A stretch of 64,000 nt of DNA from Candidatus Gastranaerophilales bacterium (GTDB lineage: Bacteria; Cyanobacteriota; Vampirovibrionia; Gastranaerophilales; Gastranaerophilaceae): assembly GCA_944324175.1 (NCBI GenBank), contig CALUVH010000003.1:1-64000 (forward strand), read 5' to 3'. The notes under the pieces are model-generated. The model ran no database searches. It saw only the letters and a list, made by a program, of their open reading frames with translations, and was not told the origin of the DNA. Within the stretch, counting starts at the first letter, position 1; the number at the start of each line of letters is the position of its first letter. Shown here piece by piece: positions 25,062 through 34,661 of this stretch. Position numbers and translations under genes: made by a program.

Positions 25062-25952
25062 TTACTTTTCTTGTTCATATCCAAAATTTTTCAGTGAGCT
25101 TTGCTTTTTTCTCCAGTCCTTATCAACTTTGACTTCCAGCGATAAGAATACTTTTTTTTCAACGATTTTTTCAAGTTCTAGTCTTGCTTCTGTTCCGATT
25201 TTTTTAAGTAGGTTTCCACCTTTACCTATTAATATCCCTTTTTGACTTTTTTGCTCACAATAGATAGTTGCATAAATTCTGTCAATTTCTTCTGTTTCTT
25301 GGTAGTTATCAACGGTAACCGCAACAGAGTGAGGAATTTCATCGGAGGTGTAGAGTAATATTTTTTCGCGGATAATTTCTTCCGTAACGTCGCGCATTGT
25401 CTCTTCAGTCACGACATCTTCAGGGTATAGCAAATCACCATCAGGTAAGTACTTATATATGTTTTTTATAAGTGTGTCAATATTTCTGCCTGTCTTGGCC
25501 GAGATTTTTACAATCGGATAATTTTTCTCAAATAGCAGTTTGTATGAAATTAAATTTTGCTCGACTTTGTCAAGATTTTTAAGTTTATCAACTTTATTCA
25601 TAACAATTATGATTGGGGTATTTGTTTGTAAAATATTTCCTGCAATCCACTTATCGCCTTTGCCTGCTGGTTCTGAACCGTCTACTAAGAATAATATCAA
25701 ATCGGCATCAGGAACTGCTATTTTTGCTTCATCAAGCAAAAATTCTCCCAATTTGTTTAAAGGTTTATGTACGCCCGGAGTATCGATAAACACAATTTGT
25801 CCGGCATCAGCTGTGTAAATACCCTTAATTCGTTTCCTTGTAGTCTGAGCTTTATCTGTTGTTATTACTATTTTTTGACCCAAAATCTTATTAAGCAAAG
25901 TCGATTTGCCTACATTTGGTCTTCCTATTATTGCTGTAAATCCACTTTTCAT
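25062..25952 (-). CDS. era: GTPase Era
   Basis: The 296-residue protein has G1 GRPNVGKSTLLN, G2 region TTRKRIKGIYT, G3 DTPGVHKPL, G4 NKVD, and a C-terminal KH domain (KGILIGKGGNLLKKIGTEARLELE). It binds the 3' end of 16S rRNA during 30S maturation. TACAAT preceded by TG (an extended -10) lies six bases before the ATG, so it is probably leaderless. Confidence 0.96.
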   Translation of the reverse strand: MKSGFTAIIGRPNVGKSTLLNKILGQKIVITTDKAQTTRKRIKGIYTADAGQIVFIDTPGVHKPLNKLGEFLLDEAKIAVPDADLILFLVDGSEPAGKGDKWIAGNILQTNTPIIIVMNKVDKLKNLDKVEQNLISYKLLFEKNYPIVKISAKTGRNIDTLIKNIYKYLPDGDLLYPEDVVTEETMRDVTEEIIREKILLYTSDEIPHSVAVTVDNYQETEEIDRIYATIYCEQKSQKGILIGKGGNLLKKIGTEARLELEKIVEKKVFLSLEVKVDKDWRKKQSSLKNFGYEQEK

Positions 25953-26066
25953 AAAATTATTGTATCACAAAAAGTATCAATTTATTAAGAAAGTAGCAAT
26001 TTTTTTTTTATCAATGTATTATATAATGTATATGTAGGGAAAATAATTTTTATAAATTGGAATAAA

Positions 26067-28043
26067 ATGAAAAGAAATAACTGTGTAATAGGTACAATAT
26101 TACTGTTAGGTTTAGCGTTTGCCCCGATGAACGGAGCTTTCGCAACGGATAATAATTTGGTTCAATTGGACCTAAAAAAAGGTAATGGAAATGCTGTAGA
26201 TATAACATTTTTTACCTCAGAAAACTATGGTAGTAATGTTATAGTTCGTAAAAAATCTGATAATAAATATGTAATCTTGATGCCAAAAGTTTTGACAGCA
26301 GGTTATAGAAGTGCTGATTTAGAAAGTGTAAAAGATTTTGTTTCAAACATTGATGTAAAAAGTGTCAATGATGGTGCAGCAGGTTATACAAAAGTAACTT
26401 TGATTACAACAAAGCCACTCAATATCACAACTCGAGTTTCTAAGGCTGCACCGCTCACAGAGGCTCAAAAGCAATATAAAACTCTAATTGCAGAGGCTTA
26501 TACTGTGAAAAACAACGTAAATAAATCAGCTCAGACAAAGACGGCACGTCTTACTGAGGTTACAACCAATAAGGCTCCTGCAAGTAGTGCTTCAATAAAC
26601 AAAAATCAACAAGTGCAAGCTTCAAAAACTCAGGCTCAATCTAAGCCTGCACTTCAAAAACTCACTCCAGTGGATATAGATAAGTTAGGTGAGAAAAAAG
26701 AAAATAAAAGCAACAATAAGATAGAAGAAAAAATTCAAAAGGTTACTCAAGATATTGATATTAACAAGCATGTACCAGAAGTTCCTGCAGCCCCGACCGT
26801 ACAGCCAGAACAATTGTCTGTAGCTGAGTCTGATATTGACAAGCAGTCTATTCAAGATATTCAGGAGTTTAAAAAACAAAAAGAAAATAAAAATAATCTT
26901 TCCCACTCATCAATGATTGCTTCGTTAAAAAATAAAATAAAAGTATTAAAAGGAAAGGTTAATTCGAAAATGAGTTCAGGCATGCCAATGGCGTTTATGT
27001 TAATAATTATTCCAATTATCGCTCTTATTGCATTTATAAAATTAATTCATGCTTCATTGAAAAATTCTCAGGCATTGAAAAGATCATTTTTGGAACGTAT
27101 ATCTAAAAAGCCACGTCAAAAGGATTATGAACATATCATCAACAATGAAAATCTTAATTGGCAAGAAAAATATCAGTTATACTTAAATCAATCAGGTAAA
27201 GAAAATAGCACTATGAAATCGAAATATAAATTTATTACCCAAACGCAGACAGTTTCTGATAATATTGAAGAACAACGTCGTAAGTTAGAGCAGCTTGTTA
27301 CCCCTGAAAAACAAGAGCCGGTTAGTAATGCTCCTGTAAAATCTGAGGATGTTGTCGTCCATAAAGAAGATCAGGCGATTACTGAAAGCATTAAACAGGA
27401 ATCTAAAATTAAAGCGTTTGAGCCTAATTTGTCTCAAGCTCGTAGGAATGTTAAGTTAAAGAAAAGCAGATTTACAAGATTTGCTACGAAAGAGGATTAT
27501 GCTACAACCCCTATTGAATCTAATCTTCAGCCTACTGTTGAATTGAAAAAAACTCCTCTTACTCATCCTACAAGACAAATCCAAGACGCGAATTTGAAAG
27601 TTGGAGATGTTGTAAAAAAAGATGATTATATAATGTCTAGTTTGGATGAGTTTTTTGCAACACCTGAAACTTCCGTAGCTTCAACTTTGGCTCAAATAAA
27701 ACCGTCTATGCAACTGCATAAAACGGTTGCAAAAGAGGAAATAAAAAATCCTATTGAAGTGAAAAAAGTTGCAAATGAAAATGTTAATTCCTTCAATGGA
27801 CTTATTGTAAAAACGGGTTGTAATATAAATGAAGACAGAGGTTTTTATATCGTCAATTTAGATGGGACATCGGCTTTAATCGGCAGGATTAAGGATGAGG
27901 TGTTTGTATTGAAAAAATTTGACGACAACTCTGATAAGAAACTCCAAGTAAGGCATGACAAAGATGAAATTTATATGGTAAAAACCGAAGGATTCAAATC
28001 CTTAATTGATGCTAGTAACATGGGAGTTCTTATAGAATTGTAG
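26067..28043 (+). CDS. Exported/membrane protein with large cytosolic tail, lineage-specific
   Basis: The 658-residue protein has a signal peptide (IGTILLLGLAFAPMNGAFA), then a beta-rich segment (VQLDLKKGNGNAVDITFFTS; VIVRKKSDNKYVILMPKV) that resembles an AMIN-type domain in outline, a low-complexity Gln/Lys-rich linker, one membrane helix near residue 310 (AFMLIIIPIIALIAFIKLI), and a 320-residue charged region. An AMIN domain would imply binding to the cell wall or secretin; this is inference. It is followed by a sugar-binding lipoprotein gene 47 bases on. Confidence 0.6.
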   Translation: MKRNNCVIGTILLLGLAFAPMNGAFATDNNLVQLDLKKGNGNAVDITFFTSENYGSNVIVRKKSDNKYVILMPKVLTAGYRSADLESVKDFVSNIDVKSVNDGAAGYTKVTLITTKPLNITTRVSKAAPLTEAQKQYKTLIAEAYTVKNNVNKSAQTKTARLTEVTTNKAPASSASINKNQQVQASKTQAQSKPALQKLTPVDIDKLGEKKENKSNNKIEEKIQKVTQDIDINKHVPEVPAAPTVQPEQLSVAESDIDKQSIQDIQEFKKQKENKNNLSHSSMIASLKNKIKVLKGKVNSKMSSGMPMAFMLIIIPIIALIAFIKLIHASLKNSQALKRSFLERISKKPRQKDYEHIINNENLNWQEKYQLYLNQSGKENSTMKSKYKFITQTQTVSDNIEEQRRKLEQLVTPEKQEPVSNAPVKSEDVVVHKEDQAITESIKQESKIKAFEPNLSQARRNVKLKKSRFTRFATKEDYATTPIESNLQPTVELKKTPLTHPTRQIQDANLKVGDVVKKDDYIMSSLDEFFATPETSVASTLAQIKPSMQLHKTVAKEEIKNPIEVKKVANENVNSFNGLIVKTGCNINEDRGFYIVNLDGTSALIGRIKDEVFVLKKFDDNSDKKLQVRHDKDEIYMVKTEGFKSLIDASNMGVLIEL

Positions 28044-28090
28044 TAGTCGTGTTGGTTTATTCTTTAATGTGTAAGGGAGAATATTAACAA

Positions 28091-29227
28091 ATGAATAAAA
28101 AATTTTGGACTCTATTGATGTTATTGTTATCCCTTACTTTTTTTTGTGGTTGTAATTCTCAACAAGAAAAAACTACAATACAATTTGCAAGTTGGGGGTC
28201 TAAATCCGAAGTTGATATAATAAAACCGATTTTACACGAGTTTGAAACGAAAAATCCTGATATTAAGGTGGAATTTATGCATATTCCGCAAAATTACTTC
28301 CAAAAAATCCACCTGCTTTTTGCATCTAATAAAGCTCCCGATGTGATTTTTATAAACAATTTGTATTTGCCTGTGTATGCCAATGCGCAGGTGCTTGAGC
28401 CGTTGAAAGTAAAAAATGAAAATTATTATCCTCAAGCTATTAAAGCACTTAGTTGGCAAAATGAATTATATGCCATACCACGAGATGTATCTAGTCTTGT
28501 TGTGTACTACAATAAGGATATTTTTGATAAAAATGAGGTTAATTATCCCGATGAAAATTGGACTTTTTCTGACTTTTTGAAAACTGCCCAAAAACTGACT
28601 AAAAATGGTGTGTATGGTGTAAGTTTTGAAGAAGATCCGCTATTTATACTGCCTTATTTAATGAGTGAGGGCGGAGGCTTCATATCAGATGATTTGAAAA
28701 GCGAAATTTATGATTCTGAACAGAGTCAAAAAGGGTTAAATTTTTATTCAGATTTGCGAAAAAAATATCATGTTGCGCCACTTAAATCCGAAAGCGCAAG
28801 TGCAACAATGGCACAAATGTTTTTACAAGGTAAAATAGCGATGCATCTTTCAGGACGTTGGCTTACTCCAAAATATACAGAAGAAGCAAAATTTGACTGG
28901 GATACTGTGCCTTTTCCAAAAGGCGAAAAAGGTAGTATAGTTGCGTTGGATGCTTCAGGCTGGGCTGTAGCAAGAGCATCTCAACATAAAAAGGAAGCTC
29001 TTATGCTTGTGGATTACCTTTCTTCAAGACAAAGCAGCATAAAGTTTATCAAAAGCGGTTTGATAGTTCCTGCAAGAATAGACGTAAAACAAGAGTTTTT
29101 GGAAAGTGCAAAAGGTTCTGATACTTTTTTGAAAATAATTCCGAGTTCAAAACCAACACCTGTATGCGTAAACTATAGAGAAATTTTAGACAAACTTAGT
29201 GAAAAATTAGAGTATAAATTGAATTAG
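28091..29227 (+). CDS. Extracellular sugar-binding lipoprotein (ABC transporter, family 1)
   Basis: The 378-residue protein has a lipoprotein signal ending FFCGC (Cys modified), then IQFASWGSKSEVDIIKPI and VYYNKDIFDKNEVNYPDENWTF, the usual family 1 solute-binding features, and GRWLTPKY near the C-terminus. No permease or ATPase gene is adjacent, so it must pair with components encoded elsewhere. Its stop overlaps the end of the convergent regulator gene. Confidence 0.88.
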   Translation: MNKKFWTLLMLLLSLTFFCGCNSQQEKTTIQFASWGSKSEVDIIKPILHEFETKNPDIKVEFMHIPQNYFQKIHLLFASNKAPDVIFINNLYLPVYANAQVLEPLKVKNENYYPQAIKALSWQNELYAIPRDVSSLVVYYNKDIFDKNEVNYPDENWTFSDFLKTAQKLTKNGVYGVSFEEDPLFILPYLMSEGGGFISDDLKSEIYDSEQSQKGLNFYSDLRKKYHVAPLKSESASATMAQMFLQGKIAMHLSGRWLTPKYTEEAKFDWDTVPFPKGEKGSIVALDASGWAVARASQHKKEALMLVDYLSSRQSSIKFIKSGLIVPARIDVKQEFLESAKGSDTFLKIIPSSKPTPVCVNYREILDKLSEKLEYKLN

Positions 29228-29457
29228 TTTTTACCATTTTCTAAATTTATTAATTGTTCAAATTTTAATCCCAACACTTTCAGAATTGATACGATAACAG
29301 TAAGTGAAGTGTTTGTCTCCCCTCGTTCGATCATTCCGACTACTTGACCGTATGATAGCCCGACTTTTTCAGCTAGTTGCTCTTGGGACAGACCAACTCT
29401 GTTCCTTTCTGCTTTTAGATTACGTCCGAATTCTTTTAAAATTTCTCTTTTTTCCAT
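29224..29457 (-). CDS. XRE-family HTH regulator
   Basis: The 77-residue single-domain protein has the helix-turn-helix LSQEQLAEKVGLSYGQVVGMIERG. It is divergent from the prepilin-like gene at 29565 with a 107-base gap and is a likely regulator of it or itself. TAGAAT lies seven bases before the ATG and no ribosome site is visible. Confidence 0.85.
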   Translation of the reverse strand: MEKREILKEFGRNLKAERNRVGLSQEQLAEKVGLSYGQVVGMIERGETNTSLTVIVSILKVLGLKFEQLINLENGKN

Positions 29458-29564
29458 ATTAAAAATTCTATGTACTTGACAAAACTACATCTACAATATA
29501 TTATTTGTATAAAACAATAAATATATTGTATTAAACAAAATATTGATTTTATTTGGAGGTATTT

Positions 29565-30527
29565 ATGAATAAGAAAATGAAATTTTTGGAAGCGTTTACA
29601 CTTTCTGAGATACTGATTGCTTTGACAGTAATCGGTATAGTCGCAGCTTTGCTTATTCCTGCCCTTGTAAAAAATCAAAATGAAAAAGCTTGGAATACAG
29701 CTAAAAGTACCTTCGAAAAAAAACTTGAAGTGGCATTAAAACAAATGAATACCGAAGAAAAATTGTCGGGTTACTCTTCTACTTTAGATTTTGTTGATGA
29801 ATTAAAAAGATATATAAAAATCACAAAAATATGTGATTATAATGAAATAACAAATTGTTTTTCAAAAGAAGTATATTGGGGTGAAAGCGGAGAGCCTGTT
29901 GATATGTCTAAAATCACAAATGCAGCAGACTTTGGTCAAAGTGATTGGAAAACTAAAACAACAGCGGTACAATTTGCAAATGGTGTAAGTGCGCTAATAG
30001 CTTATAATCCCAATGTCGTTCAAGACCCATATAACAATCAATATGCAGCAACACAAAATGCTATGGCTATTTTATATGATGTAAGCGGATATAAAAATCC
30101 TAATAAAAATGGAAAAGATATAGGAAGTGTGAATGTTAATTCACTTAAACACGAATGCTTTGTCGAATATAACGGATTATGTCTGGGTAAACCATTTTAT
30201 CCACAACCGGTAACTTACGCTGAATGTCAAGCGATGTTTGAAAGTGGTAAATACGGAATAGAAGATGGCTGTGGAGCCGAGAATGATTACTGGGCTGGTG
30301 CAGTAAAAACCTGTGGCAGTACTAAAAACATGCCATCATTTGATGAATATCATTCAGTGAGGTCAAAGGTTGCATCATCTCTGGCAGAAGTACTTGATCC
30401 TAGACCATCATACGAGGCTACAATATGGTTTGGCAGTGGCTATAGGTGTGGATTTTTTTGGTCTCAAACAGGCTCATACGGTTGTAGTAGGGGTAGCTCT
30501 TCTAAAGTAGCTGTGTGCAAAGAATAA
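29565..30527 (+). CDS. Prepilin-like protein, diverged, without a hypervariable end
   Basis: The ATG at 29565 follows GGAGGT; an in-frame TTG 12 bases earlier includes the ribosome site. The 320-residue protein has the prepilin signal AFTLSEILIALTVIGIVAAL, a single AFTL motif, the same middle plan as the cassettes (KAWNTAKSTFEKKLEVALKQMN; NAADFGQSDWKT), and a short lectin-like end (FFWSQTGSYGCSRG...VAVCKE). It lacks the cassette promoter, G tract and terminator. Confidence 0.85.
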   Translation: MNKKMKFLEAFTLSEILIALTVIGIVAALLIPALVKNQNEKAWNTAKSTFEKKLEVALKQMNTEEKLSGYSSTLDFVDELKRYIKITKICDYNEITNCFSKEVYWGESGEPVDMSKITNAADFGQSDWKTKTTAVQFANGVSALIAYNPNVVQDPYNNQYAATQNAMAILYDVSGYKNPNKNGKDIGSVNVNSLKHECFVEYNGLCLGKPFYPQPVTYAECQAMFESGKYGIEDGCGAENDYWAGAVKTCGSTKNMPSFDEYHSVRSKVASSLAEVLDPRPSYEATIWFGSGYRCGFFWSQTGSYGCSRGSSSKVAVCKE

Positions 30528-30549
30528 AATTTTGTGATATTCTGAGGTT

Positions 30550-31368
30550 ATGAAAGAATATGATTTTTATATAGTACCTACTCCGATAGGAAATTTAGGT
30601 GATATCACTGCACGCGCGGTAGAAGTTTTGAAGTCGGTAGACCTAATCGCGTGCGAGGATATGCGCGTTACTCAAAAGCTCCTTAACCATTTTGATATCA
30701 AGACAAAATGCATTTCATATCATAAGTTCAATGAAAAAGAACGTATTGATAAATTTCTTGAATTGTTAAACGAAGGTAAGAAAATTGCTCTTGTATCTGA
30801 TGCCGGTACCCCTTTGTTTTGTGATCCCGGGGCTGTTATTGTAAAAGAGTTAAGAAAAAATAACTTTTCGATTACTGCACTTGCAGGAGCAAACGCGGTT
30901 GTAACTTTTCTTTCGCAAATTTCTAGGGAAGCTGAAGATTTTACTTTTGTCGGTTTTTTACCTAAAAGTCAGGCTCAAATTGAAAATATTTTGAGAAAAA
31001 ATAAAACAACGGATTTAGTTTTTTACGACTCACCAAATAGGATTTTAAATACATTAGAAATTATTTCTGATGTAAGGCATAATCCGCAAGTTGCACTCGG
31101 CAGGGAGTTGACAAAAATATTTGAAGAAATTGTGATTGATTCTTGTGATAATGTTATAAATCATTTTAAAACAAATCCGATGAAGGGCGAAATTGTCGCT
31201 ATGGTATTCAGAGATGACACAACATCTGATGAAATTGATTTGGATGAAAAAATTAACATTCTTAAAAGTAAAAATTTCAAAGCAAAAGAAATATCGACGA
31301 TACTTTCTTCATTGTACAATCTCAATAAAAATGAGGTCTATAAAAAAATTATTGATGAGTTTTGTTAA
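30550..31368 (+). CDS. rsmI: 16S rRNA (cytidine1402-2'-O)-methyltransferase
   Basis: The 272-residue protein has YIVPTPIGNLGDIT, CEDMRVTQKLL, LVSDAGTPLFCDPG and FVGFLPKS, the standard RsmI/tetrapyrrole-methylase-fold motifs. It methylates C1402 of the ribosomal decoding centre with AdoMet. It follows the prepilin-like gene by 22 bases. Confidence 0.95.
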   Translation: MKEYDFYIVPTPIGNLGDITARAVEVLKSVDLIACEDMRVTQKLLNHFDIKTKCISYHKFNEKERIDKFLELLNEGKKIALVSDAGTPLFCDPGAVIVKELRKNNFSITALAGANAVVTFLSQISREAEDFTFVGFLPKSQAQIENILRKNKTTDLVFYDSPNRILNTLEIISDVRHNPQVALGRELTKIFEEIVIDSCDNVINHFKTNPMKGEIVAMVFRDDTTSDEIDLDEKINILKSKNFKAKEISTILSSLYNLNKNEVYKKIIDEFC

Positions 31369-31457
31369 ATTTAATTTACGTGTTTTTACTTTTAAAAATT
31401 TAATGGTATAATGTTTTTAAGAATAGAGATAATTGAAGTTGTAAGGACAAGATTTTC

Positions 31458-33371
31458 TTGAGTTTATTATCAAACAAAATATATAAAAGAATAGTAATTA
31501 CTTTGGCACTGGCAATAATGGCGTTCCCTTCAAACACTTATGCTGCAAGTGATTTCTGGGGAGAAAGCGGGTCTTCTACAACTTCTGAAGATACTGGAAA
31601 TTATGAGGTTAAGGCTCCTAAAATTATAAAAAGTGTTGAAATTCACGGACTTAATGTGATAAGTCCTGAACTGGTCATGTCTAAAATTAATTTGCATGAA
31701 GGTGATGAATACAATAAAGAAACCTTACAAAATGATTTAAAAAGTATTTATGATCTTGGATTTTTTACAGAGAAAATGAAGGCTATCCCTGTTACAAATT
31801 CCGATGGCACTATAACTTTAAAGATAATACTCGAAGAAAATGCCCCTGTAACTGATTTTACGATAGAAGGTAATACGGTTGTTTCAACAGAGGAAATTTT
31901 ACAATTTTTGTTACCTCTCAAGGGGAAACCACAAAATATTACAGATATAAATAGCGCGATAGTTAAAATACAAAACCTCTATACTGAAAAAGGTTATATT
32001 CTGGCTCGTGTCGATTCAGTTACCGATGACCCTGATGGTACGGTTAACATAGGTATCAAAGAAGGTACAATCGACAAAATAATGATAGCAGGTAACGAAA
32101 AAACAAAAGACTATATTATTGAACGTAACATCCTTACAGAACCAGGTACGGTATATAATGAAAATCAGATAAAAGAAGACCTTGTGAGATTATATGCATC
32201 ACAAGCCTTCAAAGATGTAACCAGAGAAATTGAGCCAAGCACTGAAGATCCTGATATGTATGATATTACTATCAAGGTCGAGGAACAAAGAACAGCTAAT
32301 TTGTCAGTTGGAGCAGGTGTAGATACTGTGACAGGTCTTTTTGGGTCTGTAGGTATAGCTGATAATAACTTTAAAGGACGTAATGAAAGACTTGCCCTGA
32401 ATGTGTTAGCTGGTACAGGTGTAATATTAAATGATGCTTCAATACAAAGACGTATGAATTTGCAAGTGGAATTGAGCTACTACAAGCCATACTTTTTTAA
32501 TGCAGATACATCATTATTGAGTAAGATTTATTATAGAGATTTTGGTAGTTATCAGGTGCCGCTCGCTATTGAACGTAGACTTGGGGCTGAGATGACGGTT
32601 GCTCATAGAATGAAGTTAAATAAACACCTGACTTCCACATTCTCTTTGGGAGCTGAAAATGTCCATGTATCTGAGGGGGATTTCGGAAAAATTTCCAGTT
32701 TGTACAATCGCTACAATGTCCCGATTTCAGAGCGTGCTAAACAGTTAGAAGGCGGTCTGTTCCTGTCATTAAGTCCAGCTATGATTTTTGATACTCGTGA
32801 TAATCAAACTGTTACACGTAAAGGTACAATGGCAAGCTTGCGATTTGATGAAGAAATAGGCTTAGACGGATTTGATAAAACTCACGGAAAATTGACCGGT
32901 ATGATTAAGCAATACATTCCTGTCGGTAAAAAATCATCATTATCATTCACAGCTAAAGGTGGAGGTAAAATTCACGGTGATGAGATGCCTGATGTAATGG
33001 CTTATCGACTTGGTGGTCCATATACAATTAGAGGTTTCAAAATGAGTGGCGTCGGTACTGGTGATGCTTTCATAATGGGATCTGCGGAATTCGCTACACC
33101 AATTCCGTTTTTGGATAGGACAAAAATTAAATTCCTTAATAACTTAAGATTTACTATGTTTATTGATGCAGGTAAAATATTCAATCCTACAATCAGTGAT
33201 ACATTGTATGACAGACCAGGATATGCGGTTGCAGCCGGTGTAGGTTTGAAATTGTATATTCCGGGTATGGGACCATTATCCATCGATTATGGTATTCCGC
33301 TTACCAATTCGGGTGAAAATGGAAGTCCAAACGGATACTTTACTTTTGGTGTAGGCGACTTAATGTACTAA
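31458..33371 (+). CDS. bamA: Outer-membrane assembly protein BamA/Omp85, three POTRA repeats
   Basis: The start is a TTG (31458) after AAGGA; the next ATG would remove the signal peptide (ITLALAIMAFPSNTYAAS). The 637-residue protein has POTRA 1 (KSVEIHGLNVISPELV), POTRA 2 (DFTIEGNTVVSTEEIL), POTRA 3 (KIMIAGNEKTKDYIIE), then a 16-strand barrel with the VRGF-like IRGF motif of Omp85. Three POTRAs instead of five is the cyanobacterial pattern. It implies a diderm envelope. A skp-like gene follows 20 bases later. Confidence 0.92.
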   Translation: MSLLSNKIYKRIVITLALAIMAFPSNTYAASDFWGESGSSTTSEDTGNYEVKAPKIIKSVEIHGLNVISPELVMSKINLHEGDEYNKETLQNDLKSIYDLGFFTEKMKAIPVTNSDGTITLKIILEENAPVTDFTIEGNTVVSTEEILQFLLPLKGKPQNITDINSAIVKIQNLYTEKGYILARVDSVTDDPDGTVNIGIKEGTIDKIMIAGNEKTKDYIIERNILTEPGTVYNENQIKEDLVRLYASQAFKDVTREIEPSTEDPDMYDITIKVEEQRTANLSVGAGVDTVTGLFGSVGIADNNFKGRNERLALNVLAGTGVILNDASIQRRMNLQVELSYYKPYFFNADTSLLSKIYYRDFGSYQVPLAIERRLGAEMTVAHRMKLNKHLTSTFSLGAENVHVSEGDFGKISSLYNRYNVPISERAKQLEGGLFLSLSPAMIFDTRDNQTVTRKGTMASLRFDEEIGLDGFDKTHGKLTGMIKQYIPVGKKSSLSFTAKGGGKIHGDEMPDVMAYRLGGPYTIRGFKMSGVGTGDAFIMGSAEFATPIPFLDRTKIKFLNNLRFTMFIDAGKIFNPTISDTLYDRPGYAVAAGVGLKLYIPGMGPLSIDYGIPLTNSGENGSPNGYFTFGVGDLMY

Positions 33372-33391
33372 AAATTATTATAGGAGGTTTT

Positions 33392-33838
33392 ATGAAAAAC
33401 TTAAAATTAGCAGCGTTAACAATGGGTGTTATTTTGCTTGGTAGTCAAGCTTTAGCAGGTGGTGTCGGATACATCAACTATCAAAAAGTTCAAAACGGTT
33501 ATCCTTTAGCTCAATCAGCTATTAAGGAAATTGACAGCAAAAGCTTAGAAATTCAACAGTTTATGGTTGATAAAGAAAAACAATACAAAGCTTTAAGCAC
33601 ACCGGTTCAAAAACAAAATTTTGAAGAGACTACTTCACGCGAATTAAAGGCAAAAGAAGATGCTTTAATTAAATTACGTGCTCAAAAAGAAGAATTAATC
33701 TTTAACAAAATTCAAGCAGCAGCAAAGCAAGTACTGGTTGAGCAAAAACTGGATGCGATTGTAGATTATCGTGTAATATTTGTCGGTGGTGTTGATATTA
33801 GCGATTTAGTTATCCAAAAATTAAAGGCTACACCGTAA
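33392..33838 (+). CDS. OmpH/Skp-like periplasmic chaperone
   Basis: The 148-residue protein has a signal peptide ending SQALAGG, then GVGYINYQKVQNGYP and a long charged coiled-coil (about residues 45-110), ending LDAIVDYRVIFVGGVDISDLVI, as in OmpH/Skp proteins. Co-transcription with bamA supports a role in carrying outer-membrane proteins across the periplasm. Confidence 0.85.
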   Translation: MKNLKLAALTMGVILLGSQALAGGVGYINYQKVQNGYPLAQSAIKEIDSKSLEIQQFMVDKEKQYKALSTPVQKQNFEETTSRELKAKEDALIKLRAQKEELIFNKIQAAAKQVLVEQKLDAIVDYRVIFVGGVDISDLVIQKLKATP

Positions 33839-33888
33839 ATAATGTCTTTCAACCGGTGTAGTTTTAGCATATTGATGGGGTAACTTAA

Positions 33889-34659
33889 ATGAAATATTCG
33901 CAAGCAGGAGAACAGTACCATATCGGACTGAGAGCTGGTGATGTCGGTGATTATGTTATTTTACCGGGGGATCCAAAGCGTTGTGCAAAAATTGCAGCAT
34001 ATTTTGATGATGCCAAACTAATTGCCGATAACAGAGAATATACAACTTATACAGGATATCTCAATGGTAAAAAAGTTAGTGTAACTTCAACAGGTATTGG
34101 TGGACCTTCTGCTGCGATAGCATTAGAGGAATTGGTAAAAGTTGGCGCTAGAAAATTTATTCGTGTAGGTACTTGTGGCGGTGTGGATATCAATGTGAAA
34201 GGTGGAGATGTCGTGATTGCTACAGGTGCAATTAGAATGGAAGGTACCAGTAAAGAGTATGCGCCAATAGAGTTTCCCGCAGTTGCCGATATAGATATGG
34301 TTAATGCTTTGACTCAAGCAGCTAAAAATTTGGATTATAATTATCACCGAGGAGTGGTTCAATGTAAAGATTCCTTTTACGGACAACATGAGCCTGATAA
34401 AATGCCTGTAAGTTACGAACTAAACAATAAATGGGAAGCTTGGAAACGTATGGGATGTTTGGCATCTGAAATGGAATCGGCTGCATTGTTTATTGTATCA
34501 AGTTTTTTGAGAGTAAAAACAGGTTCAGTATTTTTAACCGTAGCAAATCAGGAAAGAGAAAAAAAAGGACTTGAAAATCCTGTGGAACATGACACTGATA
34601 AAGCCATAAAGACCGCGATTGAAGCGATTAAAATTCTAATCGCAAATGACAAGGAGTAG
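33889..34659 (+). CDS. udp: Uridine phosphorylase-type nucleoside phosphorylase
   Basis: The 256-residue protein has [46 protein letters not shown] and [19 protein letters not shown], the PNP/UDP family 1 signature. It splits uridine with phosphate for pyrimidine salvage. The next gene starts two bases after its stop. Confidence 0.88.
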   Translation: MKYSQAGEQYHIGLRAGDVGDYVILPGDPKRCAKIAAYFDDAKLIADNREYTTYTGYLNGKKVSVTSTGIGGPSAAIALEELVKVGARKFIRVGTCGGVDINVKGGDVVIATGAIRMEGTSKEYAPIEFPAVADIDMVNALTQAAKNLDYNYHRGVVQCKDSFYGQHEPDKMPVSYELNNKWEAWKRMGCLASEMESAALFIVSSFLRVKTGSVFLTVANQEREKKGLENPVEHDTDKAIKTAIEAIKILIANDKE

Positions 34660-34661
34660 AT

